The notes under the pieces were generated by a model. It was not told the DNA's origin, did not search any database, and saw only the letters and a program-made list of their open reading frames with translations. Below are positions 35,121 to 43,507 of a stretch of 64,000 nt of DNA, in pieces; positions within the stretch are counted from its first letter, which is position 1; every line of letters starts with the position of its first letter. Source of the stretch: Mycolicibacterium sp. (GTDB taxonomy: Bacteria > Actinomycetota > Actinomycetes > Mycobacteriales > Mycobacteriaceae). The stretch covers positions 320,668 to 384,667 of the forward strand of contig NZ_JAEMTA010000001.1 in NCBI RefSeq assembly GCF_016462545.1, given 5' to 3'. The translations under genes were made by a program, and so were the position numbers.

Positions 35121-36335
35121 ATGACTCAGGTCGTCGCGATCGGCACCTACCTACCGCCCTGGACAACGCGTGCCCGGCGGGTCAAGGGACCGGACGAGGA
35201 TGCGCTGACGATGGCGGTCGCCGCGGGCCGCGCGGCCGATCCCGACGCCACTGCTCGCCGCGTCGTTCTGGTGTCTCGGGACTTCCCACTCCTTGAGGGA
35301 GGCAATGGCGCCGTGTTGCTCGCCGGCCTGTCGCTTCCGGCCGATGTGGCGGTGAGTGAAGTGCTGGGCGGAGCGCCCGCCGTGCTCGACCAGATTTTCG
35401 GGGCGGCAGAGGGAACTCTCGTCATAGCCGCCGACGATTCCGCGACGATCGCCGCGGCGGGCGCGGTGTTGACCGGAACGACGGGCACGACGCTGACCCC
35501 TGTCGCGCGGCAGATGCGCAGCCTGCCCACCACGGTGCGAGGTGCGGACGGCGCTCGCCGCGAGTATGGCGATCCGCGGTTGCAACGTGAGGTCGGGGTC
35601 AAGTCGACCGTCGCCAAGCTGGGACTGACGAGTTCGCAGACGGTTGCAGCGGTCGTGGGGGTGAAGGCCAAAGAACTGGGTGGCGACGTCTTGACCACTG
35701 GCGCACTCGAGGAGCCGGTGTCGTCCGCCTCCGGTGTCATCCGGGCGCTGGCAGCGTTGGTGGAACGAGGTGGACATGGCGGCCTGCTGCTGGCCATCGA
35801 ACAGTCCAGCGTGACGGCTGGCGAGGTGACTACTTCATCGACAGCGCCGACCATCACACGCAATGAGATCGCCGCGCGGGAGCTGCCGACGTTCCGCACC
35901 GCCGACGGCATCGGCATTCCGATTTCGCTGCCCGCCTATGCCCGTGCATTCGAGCCAAAAATACGTTGGGAGGCAGCGGTATTCGAGGAGCGGCCCGGGA
36001 TTGACACCGCTCCGCAGTTTCCGCCCCGTGCCAGGGTCGACGACGCAGGCACGCTGGTTACCGACTACCGGCTGGAACCGCTGCCGCGAACCGGGACCGT
36101 CTACACCCAGACCACCATCCAGATTCCGGTGCCCGACCTGCCGAGCCCGTACTCGATCGCCGTAGTGCAGCTCGACGGGAGTCCGGTGCGGGTGCTGATG
36201 AAGGTCACCGGCGTACCGGCCGGAGAGGCCTCCATCGGCCAGGCCGGATCGGTGGTCCTGCGTAAGATCGCCGACCGCGCAGGCGTTCCCGACTACGGCT
36301 ACGCCTTCTACCCGAATACATCCGAGGGAGTGTAG
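35121..36335 (+). CDS. HMG-CoA synthase-like/OB-fold (DUF35) fusion protein
   Basis: The 404-residue protein has an N-terminal thiolase-superfamily part (IGTYLPPW start, VSEVLGGAPAVLDQI) resembling HMG-CoA synthase-like proteins but without an obvious active-site Cys. The C-terminal DUF35 OB-fold is at about 290-395 (PPRARVDDAG, YSIAVVQLDGSPVRVLMKVTG). The zinc-ribbon cysteines usual before DUF35 are absent. It ends 2 bp before the thiolase gene. DUF35 proteins form complexes with thiolases or thiolase-like aldolases, so it is probably the partner of the next gene. Confidence 0.82.
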   Translation: MTQVVAIGTYLPPWTTRARRVKGPDEDALTMAVAAGRAADPDATARRVVLVSRDFPLLEGGNGAVLLAGLSLPADVAVSEVLGGAPAVLDQIFGAAEGTLVIAADDSATIAAAGAVLTGTTGTTLTPVARQMRSLPTTVRGADGARREYGDPRLQREVGVKSTVAKLGLTSSQTVAAVVGVKAKELGGDVLTTGALEEPVSSASGVIRALAALVERGGHGGLLLAIEQSSVTAGEVTTSSTAPTITRNEIAARELPTFRTADGIGIPISLPAYARAFEPKIRWEAAVFEERPGIDTAPQFPPRARVDDAGTLVTDYRLEPLPRTGTVYTQTTIQIPVPDLPSPYSIAVVQLDGSPVRVLMKVTGVPAGEASIGQAGSVVLRKIADRAGVPDYGYAFYPNTSEGV

Positions 36336-36337
36336 AA

Positions 36338-37498
36338 GTGAGACGAGTAGCGATGGTCGGGGCGGGGATGACCCCGTTCGGCGAGCACTTCGATCTCGGC
36401 ATCAAGGATCTCATTCCGATGGCGTACTCCGAGTCCGTCGGCAACGTTGACAAGGGCATCGCCAAGTCGGAGATCGAAGCCGCGTGGTTCGGTGAGCTGT
36501 CCACCACCGACGGGTTCCCGTCGGGCATCCTGGCCGACACGCTCGACCTCGTCGACATCCCGGTGACACGCGTCGAGAACGCCTGCGCCACCGGCAATGA
36601 CGCGATCCGAAACGCTACGTTGGCGATCGCGTCCGGCGCCTACGACGTCGTGCTGGTCGTGGGTGCCGACAAGGTCCGCGAGACCTCCTCGAGCAGTACG
36701 TTCTGGGACTGGGCGGCGATGACGCGCGACAACGCCTGGGACTATCCCCTGGGTCTGGTCGCCCCGGCCAACTTCGCGTTGCACGTCAACCGATACCTGC
36801 ACGAGTCGCCCGCCACCAAGGAGCACATGGCGATGGTGGCGGTGAAGAATCACTTCCACGCCCTGAAGAACCCGAAAGCTCAGCTGCGGTACGAGATCAC
36901 CGTCGAGCAGGCACTCGCCGCGCCGATGGTGGTGGATCCGTTCGGGCTCTACGACTGCACGCCGCAGAGCGACGGCGCCGCTGCGGTCATCCTGGTGTCC
37001 GAGGACGTGGTGGACCGCTACACCGACCGCCCGGTGTGGGTGCGCGGCGTGGGCCTGGGCATGGATCGCGTCATGCATCAGCACAAGACCGACATGACGA
37101 CCTTTCCGCCGACGGTGAAGGCCGCCAAAGCGGCGATGGCGATGGCCGGAGTGACTCCGCGCGACATCGACGTAGCCGAGGTGCACGACTGCTTCACCGG
37201 CGTCGAGCTGATCAGCTACGAGGACCTCGGCTTCGCCGAACGCTTCGAGGCCTACAAGCTCGTCGAGGGCCGCGAGCACTACGTCGGCGGGTCGATGCCC
37301 GTGAACCCGAGCGGCGGTTTGAAGGCCAAGGGGCATCCGCCGGGCGCGACCGGCGTGGCGCAGTGCTACGAACTGTTCAACCAGCTGCGTGGTGAAGCCG
37401 AGAACCAGGTCGACGGTGCTCGAGTAGCGTTGGCCCACAACATCGGTGGTCCGACCGCGGTGTCCGCAGTGACCATTCTCTCCAGCGACAAGAACTAG
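36338..37498 (+). CDS. Thiolase (SCP2/lipid-transfer type)
   Basis: The 386-residue protein has a GTG start. The nucleophilic Cys83 is in ENACATGNDAI, a His is in EVHDCFTG, the C-terminal His is in GLKAKGHPPGATG and the last motif is AHNIGGPT in SCP2-thiolase style. It would cleave a 3-ketoacyl-CoA thiolytically. It follows the OB-fold fusion gene by 2 bp and precedes a crotonase by 7 bp; the three form one operon. Confidence 0.93.
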   Translation: MRRVAMVGAGMTPFGEHFDLGIKDLIPMAYSESVGNVDKGIAKSEIEAAWFGELSTTDGFPSGILADTLDLVDIPVTRVENACATGNDAIRNATLAIASGAYDVVLVVGADKVRETSSSSTFWDWAAMTRDNAWDYPLGLVAPANFALHVNRYLHESPATKEHMAMVAVKNHFHALKNPKAQLRYEITVEQALAAPMVVDPFGLYDCTPQSDGAAAVILVSEDVVDRYTDRPVWVRGVGLGMDRVMHQHKTDMTTFPPTVKAAKAAMAMAGVTPRDIDVAEVHDCFTGVELISYEDLGFAERFEAYKLVEGREHYVGGSMPVNPSGGLKAKGHPPGATGVAQCYELFNQLRGEAENQVDGARVALAHNIGGPTAVSAVTILSSDKN

Positions 37499-37505
37499 GA
37501 GTGCC

Positions 37506-38315
37506 ATGACCACCTCAGAGCTCGCCACCCTCGCCGGGTACGAACAGTTCGCCCCCTGGCTGCTGGTCTCCAAGCGCGGCAACGTCCACGTCGTGAGCAT
37601 CAACCGACCGGAGGCGCTCAACGCCGTCACCGAAGAGGTGCACCACGCATTCGCGACGATCTGGAAGGTGCTCGACGCCGACGACGACGTGAAGGCGGTC
37701 GTGACCACCGGTGTGGGCAAGGCCTTCTCCGCGGGCGGTGACATGGTGATGTTCGGTCGTCTGATCGAGGATCAGGTGGCGCGGACATTCCAGATCCACG
37801 AGGCCAGGACGGTCTTCCTCGAGGTGATCAACTTTCCCAAGCCGCTGGTGTCCGCGGTCAACGGGCCCGCCGTGGGGCTGGGCTGCTCGATCGCGCTGCT
37901 GTCCGACCTGCTGGTGATGGGGGAGAGCAGCTACCTTGCCGATCCGCACGTCGCGATCGGGCTGACCGCAGGCGATGGTGGCGCCGCGATGCTGCCACTG
38001 CTGGTCGGCATGATGAAGGCCAAGGAGTTCGTGCTGCTCGGCGATCGGATCACCGCACCCATCGCCGAGAAGCTGAACCTGGTCACCAAGGTGGTCGGCG
38101 ACGACGCCGTACTCGAGGAGGCACTGGCGCTCGGCGAGCGACTGGCCGCCCTTCCGCCGCAGGCACTTCGGTCGTCCAAGGTGGCACTCAACATGCACCT
38201 GAGCCGCGCCGCGCAGGGTGTGCTCGAATATGCGCTCGCCGAGGAGTTGGTGTCCTTCTCGACGCCCGAGTTCAAGGAGCGCGTCGACGCCTTCCGCTCG
38301 CGCCCCAAGAAGTAG
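37506..38315 (+). CDS. Crotonase family protein lacking both hydratase glutamates
   Basis: The 269-residue crotonase fold has FSAGGDMVMFGRL and VNGPAVGLGCSIALLSDLLVM, then SYLADPHVAIGLTAGDGG. The two hydratase Glu positions hold Ser (GCSIAL) and His (ADPHV). The signature LGCSI...LADPH...GDGG is shared with the crotonase at 60889. This points to a sister subfamily with other chemistry (isomerase, hydrolase or C-C cleavage). ATG behind TAGGAG; last gene of its operon. Confidence 0.88.
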   Translation: MTTSELATLAGYEQFAPWLLVSKRGNVHVVSINRPEALNAVTEEVHHAFATIWKVLDADDDVKAVVTTGVGKAFSAGGDMVMFGRLIEDQVARTFQIHEARTVFLEVINFPKPLVSAVNGPAVGLGCSIALLSDLLVMGESSYLADPHVAIGLTAGDGGAAMLPLLVGMMKAKEFVLLGDRITAPIAEKLNLVTKVVGDDAVLEEALALGERLAALPPQALRSSKVALNMHLSRAAQGVLEYALAEELVSFSTPEFKERVDAFRSRPKK

Positions 38316-38341
38316 GCGACGCCCTCGTCTCCACCGCGGGA

Positions 38342-38728
38342 TCAGGCGACGAGCTCCTCGTGCAAGGCGGCTCGCTCCTCGGCCGTCCACGGGCGCGAAC
38401 CGGACCTTTCCTCGTCCAGGACCACTTGAACGGTACGCACCGTGGCGCAACGCTGAGTCGCCGTCGAGATGACGCTGACCGTGGTGAACGACGACGTACC
38501 GATCTTCTCGACGGCCGACGTGACCTCGACGCGATCGTCCAGAAGCACGGGATGGTGATAGTCGATCCCGTTGTGCACGACGACGATGTGACTCCAGGCG
38601 GTGGGAATGATGCGGTGCAGCAGCCGATTTCGTGCCTCTTCTGCATAGACCAGGAAGACGCTGTTGTTCACGTGCCCGGCAGGGTCGAGGTCAGTCCAGC
38701 GAGGCTCGATCTGAAGCGGTGCGATCAC
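38342..38728 (-). CDS. Acyl-CoA thioesterase (4HBT hotdog fold)
   Basis: The 128-residue single hotdog domain has the 4HBT motif RWTDLDPAGHVNNSVFLVYAEEAR, in which the Asp is catalytic, and YHHPVLLDDRVEV. It would hydrolyse an aromatic or short acyl-CoA, perhaps rescuing CoA in the pathway. It is divergent from the TesB gene across a region with a WTACRNYGTAW palindrome. Confidence 0.9.
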   Translation of the reverse strand: MIAPLQIEPRWTDLDPAGHVNNSVFLVYAEEARNRLLHRIIPTAWSHIVVVHNGIDYHHPVLLDDRVEVTSAVEKIGTSSFTTVSVISTATQRCATVRTVQVVLDEERSGSRPWTAEERAALHEELVA

Positions 38729-38737
38729 CCAGCGATC

Positions 38738-38748
38738 ATACGATGTAA
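38738..38748. promoter_or_regulatory. WTACRNYGTAW regulon site 1
   Basis: ATACGATGTAA fits the consensus WTACRNYGTAW in the divergent region of the 4HBT thioesterase (start 38728) and TesB (start 38848). It lies 10 bp before the thioesterase start, so binding would block it. Confidence 0.5.
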
Positions 38749-38847
38749 AGCTGTTCCGACGCAGACCCTTCGAGTTTCGGGTAGTACCGCTCCAGGCATC
38801 TGCGACTCATGTCGTACAGTTGGCCGACAACGGATCTAGGGGAGTTG

Positions 38848-39696
38848 ATGGCAGCTTCGGTCGATGTCTTGCTCCAACTCCTCGACGTTGCCCCCGACGG
38901 ACCGAATAGCTACTGCGGCAGTGCATCCGGCGGAGGACATACTCGCCTGTTCGGCGGTCACGTCGCCGGTCAGGCGTTGGCTGCCGCCGCGCACACCGTG
39001 ACCAACGGCGTGCCGCACTCGATGCACTCGTACTTTCTGCGGCCGGGCAGCCCCGACCTGCCCATCCGCTACGAGGTGGAGCGCGTCCGTGACGGCCGCT
39101 CGTTCGCCAGCCGCCGCGTCGTCGCCCTGCAAGACGGTCGGCACCTCTTCTCGCTGCAGGCGTCGTTCCACCAGGCCGAGGACGGACCCGCTCATCAGTA
39201 CCTCGCGCCAACTGCGCCCCAGCCGGACGACTGCGAGGTCATTCCCACGACCCCCGGCACACGGGAGTCGGAGTGGCCCGTGCTCTACGAGCAGTGGGGC
39301 TCGCTGGACTTGAGATACGCCTCGCCTGCCGTCATCGGCGGAGCGAACACGACGACCGGACACCCGTCGCACACTCAGGTGTGGATGCGCACGACCGCTG
39401 CTGTCGACCGGCCGCAAGCCGAGCACAGTTGCATCCTGGCCTGCATATCCGATCTAACGCTGCTGTCCGCAGCGATTGCGCCACATGGCAACTCCGTGTC
39501 ACACGCGGGGTTCGCGACCGCGTCACTCGACCATTGCCTGTGGTTTCACCGCCCGTTCCGGATGGACGAGTGGATGTTGTACGACCAGATCTCACCGACC
39601 GCATCGCAGGGCCGCGGCATGGCGCGAGGCGAGATCTTCCAGCACGGGCATCACGTCGCCACCGTGATGCAGGAGGGATCGATCCGACGCGTGTAG
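38848..39696 (+). CDS. Acyl-CoA thioesterase II (TesB)
   Basis: The protein has 282 residues from the ATG at 38848. It is a double hotdog: N-terminal FGGHVAGQALAAAAHTV and HSMHSYFLRPG with RDGRSFASRRVVALQ; C-terminal HAGFATASLDHCLWFHRPFRMDEWMLYDQ and QGRGMARGEIFQHG. The catalytic Asp (LDH) and Gln/Thr-type positions are recognisable. It hydrolyses medium or long acyl-CoA. It is convergent with the MaoC gene, 6 bp apart. Confidence 0.93.
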   Translation: MAASVDVLLQLLDVAPDGPNSYCGSASGGGHTRLFGGHVAGQALAAAAHTVTNGVPHSMHSYFLRPGSPDLPIRYEVERVRDGRSFASRRVVALQDGRHLFSLQASFHQAEDGPAHQYLAPTAPQPDDCEVIPTTPGTRESEWPVLYEQWGSLDLRYASPAVIGGANTTTGHPSHTQVWMRTTAAVDRPQAEHSCILACISDLTLLSAAIAPHGNSVSHAGFATASLDHCLWFHRPFRMDEWMLYDQISPTASQGRGMARGEIFQHGHHVATVMQEGSIRRV

Positions 39697-39702
39697 TGGC
39701 CG

Positions 39703-40161
39703 TCAGAAGCCCACGCGAGTGATGGTCTCGGCGACGACGGCGGGCTTGGGCTGGTCCTCGATTTCCAGGGTCTGCTTGACCACCATCTGAATCGAGCCAT
39801 CGCCGAGGACGTCGGCGCTCTGCAGCGACGATCGCAGTCGAACCCGCGAACCCACGGGTACCGGCGCGGGGAACCGGACCTTGTTCGATCCGTAGTTGAT
39901 GCCGAGCTTGGCATTGGCGACCGTGTAGATCTGCCAGCCGAGCATCGGCAGCAGCGACAGGCTCAAGTAGCCATGGGCGATGGGCCCACCGAACGGCGAC
40001 TCCCGCGTCGCGCGCTCCGGGTCGACGTGGATCCACTGGTGATCACCGGTGGCCTCGGCGAACTGATTCACCCGTTCCTGAGTGACGGTCACCCAGTCAC
40101 TTACTCCGAGATCTTCGCCCACTGCCGCGGTGATGTCTTCTGGCGAGCTAAATGTCCGCAC
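39703..40161 (-). CDS. MaoC-like enoyl-CoA hydratase
   Basis: The protein has 152 residues from the GTG at 40161, behind AGAGGAG. The hydratase-2 motif ATGDHQWIHVDPERA...GGPIAHGYLSLSL contains the catalytic Asp/His pair. A single hotdog domain would act as a dimer and hydrate 2-enoyl-CoA. It could supply the hydration step for which the local crotonases look unsuited. It lies 35 bp downstream of the beta-lactamase-like gene, probably in the same transcript. Confidence 0.92.
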   Translation of the reverse strand: MRTFSSPEDITAAVGEDLGVSDWVTVTQERVNQFAEATGDHQWIHVDPERATRESPFGGPIAHGYLSLSLLPMLGWQIYTVANAKLGINYGSNKVRFPAPVPVGSRVRLRSSLQSADVLGDGSIQMVVKQTLEIEDQPKPAVVAETITRVGF

Positions 40162-40196
40162 GGAATTGCTCCTCTGGTCGGTGTACGACTCTGAAG

Positions 40197-41282
40197 CTAG
40201 GCCAGATCGCCTGCGAGGTCCAACAATACGGCCGACAGATTCTTGCCCCACCGGTCCAGCGCATAGCCCGATGCGGGATAGCCATTGGTGAGGAACGCAA
40301 AGCTGATGCCCGTCACCGGATCGCAGAACGACTGCTGGCACGGCGCCCCGCCGTGGCCGAAGGTCTCCGGTGAGCCGGTGGCGGGCATCCACCCCTGCTG
40401 CCACGATTCACCGCGCACGGTGACGAACAACCCCATCGAGATCGGGTGGTCTGTGCCGCCGTGCTCGAGTGGACCGTAGGCAGGTTCGCGATAGCGCTCG
40501 CGGATGCCTTCGGCGACCGCTTCTCGCGACCAGACGTCGGAATGCAGCATGCCCTGGTAGTGCCTGGCGACGTCGGCGGCGGTACCGACGATGCTGTGCG
40601 ACGGTTCTCCCCGCTCAAGCACTTCGGCTGACTCCAGGTACCACGGGCCCCACACGTCGAGTTCGTCCGCGCCGTCGCCGAGCAGCACCATCGGGGCGAC
40701 GTCGCCCTGCTCCTCGATCGGAACGGCATCCTGCACCGTCAGCCCGAGGGGAGTGGCAATGTGCTGTGCGAGGTAGTCCGGCAGCGACAGTCCGGTGACC
40801 GCTTCGACGATCTCCCAGACGACCCACCCCGTCGAGGTCAACGCGAACTGGATGTGACCGCGAGTCTGCGGGTCGGGCTGCCAGCGCGCCATGGCCTCCA
40901 GCCGGGACTGCCGGGTGCCCATCCGCTTGGCGCCCAACGGTGCGTACGCGAGGCCGGCCCGATGAGTGGCGACCTCCTCCAGGGTGATGCCGTCGCAGAA
41001 GCCAGGGATCCACGTCGACACCGGCGCGGTGATGTCGAGGGCGTTCTCGTCGACGACCTTCCACAGCACCCCGGCCACGAACGGCCGGCTCACCGACTGC
41101 AGTCGGTAGCGCGTCGACGGGTCGGCGTCCCCGAAGGTCTCGAAGCGGACCAGTTCACCGCCATGCCCGACGGCCACCTGCGCGCTGGGGAGACGGCCTT
41201 CGGCCACCTCGAGTGCGACGCGGTCGACCAGCATCGACAACTTGGTGTCGTCCAGGGTCAACGATCTCTGATCGGTACTCAT
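40197..41282 (-). CDS. Serine beta-lactamase-like protein with altered active site
   Basis: The protein has 361 residues from the ATG at 41282. It has the class C beta-lactamase/esterase fold (RYRLQSVSRPFVAGVLWKVVDE, THRAGLAYAP, TGWVVWEIVEAVTGL, FGHGGAPCQQSF). The SxxK motif reads SVSR (Ser63, Arg66) and the YxN motif reads LTS (148-150); only the C-terminal GHGG is normal. The Lys and Tyr general bases are therefore missing. It may be a modified esterase or inactive. It is divergent from the OB-fold gene across the palindrome at 41327. Confidence 0.88.
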   Translation of the reverse strand: MSTDQRSLTLDDTKLSMLVDRVALEVAEGRLPSAQVAVGHGGELVRFETFGDADPSTRYRLQSVSRPFVAGVLWKVVDENALDITAPVSTWIPGFCDGITLEEVATHRAGLAYAPLGAKRMGTRQSRLEAMARWQPDPQTRGHIQFALTSTGWVVWEIVEAVTGLSLPDYLAQHIATPLGLTVQDAVPIEEQGDVAPMVLLGDGADELDVWGPWYLESAEVLERGEPSHSIVGTAADVARHYQGMLHSDVWSREAVAEGIRERYREPAYGPLEHGGTDHPISMGLFVTVRGESWQQGWMPATGSPETFGHGGAPCQQSFCDPVTGISFAFLTNGYPASGYALDRWGKNLSAVLLDLAGDLA

Positions 41283-41326
41283 GTTTGACCCTTCGCTTCG
41301 TGACACCTAATGTCTTACCGATCGAA

Positions 41327-41340
41327 CTATACGTGTATAG
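41327..41340. promoter_or_regulatory. TAC-N2-GTA palindrome in a divergent promoter
   Basis: CTATACGTGTATAG has perfect 6-bp arms and a 2-base centre. It lies 45 bp from the beta-lactamase-like start and 35 bp from the OB-fold gene start. A related TTTACGTGTATA lies at 61733-61744. Confidence 0.55.
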
Positions 41341-41374
41341 ATGATCTGTCGGGCCAAAAGGAGTGGAGGCGCAC

Positions 41375-41794
41375 GTGGCATCAGCGCAGCAGGTACCGGT
41401 GGCCGAGAGGCTCTTCACGTGGCCGTCGGACGAGCCGCGGTTGATCGCCTCGGAACGCGACGGCGTGATCTCGTTCCCGGCGCAACCCGGTGACCCCGAG
41501 CGACTGCTCGGCACGCGAGGCACGTTGTGGGCGTTCACGACTCAGCAATTCCGACCGCCGTCACCACCGTATGACGGCAACGACACCGCGGAGAGCTTCG
41601 AGCCGTACGCGCTCGGCTACGTCGAACTGCCGGGCGAACTGCTGATCCAGGCGCGCTTCACCGAGAACGATCCGGCCAAGCTGATCATCGGTCAGGAAAT
41701 GGAGCTGCGCATCGTGCCCTACACCACCCGCGAGGACGGCACCGAGGTGCTGACGTACGCGTTCGCACCAGTGACAGCGGAGGTCTCTCAGTGA
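41375..41794 (+). CDS. DUF35 OB-fold protein without zinc ribbon
   Basis: The protein has 139 residues from the GTG at 41375 (GGAGG six bases upstream; GTG 41363 is an alternative). The OB domain has YALGYVELPGELLIQARFTENDPAKLIIGQEMEL and a C-terminal LTYAFAPV. The family usually starts with a Cys4 zinc ribbon; no cysteine is present here. It overlaps the thiolase-like gene by 4 bp (GTGA). In the steroid aldolase Ltp2-ChsH2 a DUF35 domain is required for activity, which makes this the likely partner subunit. Confidence 0.87.
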   Translation: MASAQQVPVAERLFTWPSDEPRLIASERDGVISFPAQPGDPERLLGTRGTLWAFTTQQFRPPSPPYDGNDTAESFEPYALGYVELPGELLIQARFTENDPAKLIIGQEMELRIVPYTTREDGTEVLTYAFAPVTAEVSQ

Positions 41795-42939
41795 GTAACG
41801 ACGTAGCGATCATCGGCACCGGGCTGCACCCGTTCGGCCGGCACGGCGACAAGACCGCCCTGGCCATGGGCGCCGACGCCGCCAAGGATGCGCTGGCGGA
41901 CGCCGGTATCGAATGGCCCTCGGTGCAAACCGCCTTCGTCGGTAGCTACGAGGTGTCCAATCCCGACGCGATCGTGGGTTGGCTTGGGCTGACGGGCATT
42001 CCGGTCCGCGGCGTCTTCAACGGGTGTGCCACCGGCGGCACGTCGCTGCAGATGGCGGCCGCGGCGATCCGCAACGGTGAGGCCGACATTGCGATGGCGA
42101 TGGGCTTCGACAAGCATCCGCGCGGCGCCTTCGCCGCCGACCCGTCGGTGGTTGGCCTCCCGTCCTGGTACGGCCAGACCGGGCTCTTCCTCACCACGCA
42201 CTTCTTCGGCACGAAGATCAACCGCTACATGGGATTACACGGTATCTCCGCCGAGACCCTCGCCAAGATCGCCGCCAAGAACCTACACAACGGGTCCATC
42301 ACCCCACATGCCTGGCGTCGCAAGCCCGCTTCGGTGGAGTCGATCCTCAACGACCTGGTGGTCAACTATCCGTTGACCCGGTCGATGTACTGCGGCCCGG
42401 ACGAGGGGGCGGCCGCGCTGGTCCTGTGCCGCGGCGATCTGGCCAGCAAGTACACCAATAGCCCGGTCTTCGTGAAGGCGGCTGAACTGCGCAGCCGCCG
42501 CCGCGGTGCCTTCGAACTCCAAAGCCCCTCGCTGCCACTGGACACCGCGCCCAGCCCGACCGTCGATGCGTCGCGCGCGGCCTACGAGACGGCGGGTATT
42601 GGTCCGGAAGACGTCGACGTGGCCCAGCTGCAGGACACCGATGCCGGTTCGGAGCTGATTCACATGGCCGAGAACGGATTCTGCGCCGACGGCGAGCAGG
42701 AACAGTGGATCGCCGACGGCGCCACCGAGATCGGCGGACGGTTGCCGGTGAACACCGACGGGGGCCTGATCGCCAACGGCGAGCCGATAGGAGCCTCCGG
42801 GTTGCGGCAGATCAGGGAACTCGTCCTGCAGTTGCAAGGGCGGGCGGGTGATCGCCAGGTGGGCAATGATCCGCGGGTCGGGTACGCCCACCTCTATGGA
42901 GCGCCCGGTGCGTCAGCGGTGTCGATCCTCAGCCGCTAG
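41791..42939 (+). CDS. Thiolase-like lipid-transfer protein, aldolase candidate
   Basis: The 382-residue thiolase-fold protein has Cys79 in NGCATGG, but the His of EVHD in true thiolases is replaced (QLQDTDAG) and the C-terminal motif is YGAPGAS instead of HNIGG or CIGGG. GLIANGEPIGASG is typical of Ltp proteins. Together with an overlapping DUF35 gene this is the layout of Ltp2-type retro-aldolases, which cleave beta-hydroxyacyl-CoA side chains. Its function is inferred. It is convergent with the SnoaL-like gene, the stops overlapping by 4 bp. Confidence 0.87.
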   Translation: MSNDVAIIGTGLHPFGRHGDKTALAMGADAAKDALADAGIEWPSVQTAFVGSYEVSNPDAIVGWLGLTGIPVRGVFNGCATGGTSLQMAAAAIRNGEADIAMAMGFDKHPRGAFAADPSVVGLPSWYGQTGLFLTTHFFGTKINRYMGLHGISAETLAKIAAKNLHNGSITPHAWRRKPASVESILNDLVVNYPLTRSMYCGPDEGAAALVLCRGDLASKYTNSPVFVKAAELRSRRRGAFELQSPSLPLDTAPSPTVDASRAAYETAGIGPEDVDVAQLQDTDAGSELIHMAENGFCADGEQEQWIADGATEIGGRLPVNTDGGLIANGEPIGASGLRQIRELVLQLQGRAGDRQVGNDPRVGYAHLYGAPGASAVSILSR

Positions 42940-43505
42940 TGGTGGATGGGTAGCGAGGTCAGATCCGTCGTGTCGACCCCGGCCCAGAACGACGACCACG
43001 TCGGTGCGACGGGGAGGTTGGCCGGTCCCGCCGGAGGGCTCCATCCGTTCATGCCGACTTCTTGCGGGTGCTCGACGAGATCCGCAGCGTACCAGTGCAT
43101 CTCCTTGCGGCGAGCGAACAGCCACTGGCCGTGCACCTTTCGGTATTCGTCGTCATAGCGGATGGCCATCGTCACCCAGCGCCCACCAACCTCGTGCTCG
43201 GCACGGCAATAGACGTTGCCGGTCGCAGAGCCGCCGTCGACGAGGTCGATGCGGTGTCCCACGATCTGATGAATCGATCGGTAGAACTGCCGTAGCTGTG
43301 GGGTGATGGCCTCGCGCAATATTTCTCGGCCGTTCTCATTCCGCCCGACTCGGACGTCGGGAACGAATAAATCCAACCAACCATCGACGTCGCGCGAGTC
43401 GACGGCCATGGCGTACCGGATGGGTAGCTGCTGGATCGCCAGGGTGTCCTCGATCCGCTGGATTCGGTGAACGAGGTCCTCCGAGGCGTGCAGCTGTTCG
43501 ACCAT
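42936..43505 (-). CDS. SnoaL-like (NTF2 fold) protein
   Basis: The 189-residue protein has an NTF2/SnoaL fold: RIEDTLAIQQLPIRYAMAVDSRDVDGWLDLFVPDVRVG at the N-terminus and WLFARRKEMHWYAADL later. The fold serves in isomerases, dehydratases and ring-hydroxylating dioxygenase small subunits; no specific active site can be assigned. It lies 2 bp after the SDR at 43508 in the same operon. Confidence 0.85.
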   Translation of the reverse strand: MVEQLHASEDLVHRIQRIEDTLAIQQLPIRYAMAVDSRDVDGWLDLFVPDVRVGRNENGREILREAITPQLRQFYRSIHQIVGHRIDLVDGGSATGNVYCRAEHEVGGRWVTMAIRYDDEYRKVHGQWLFARRKEMHWYAADLVEHPQEVGMNGWSPPAGPANLPVAPTWSSFWAGVDTTDLTSLPIHH

Positions 43506-43507
43506 CT

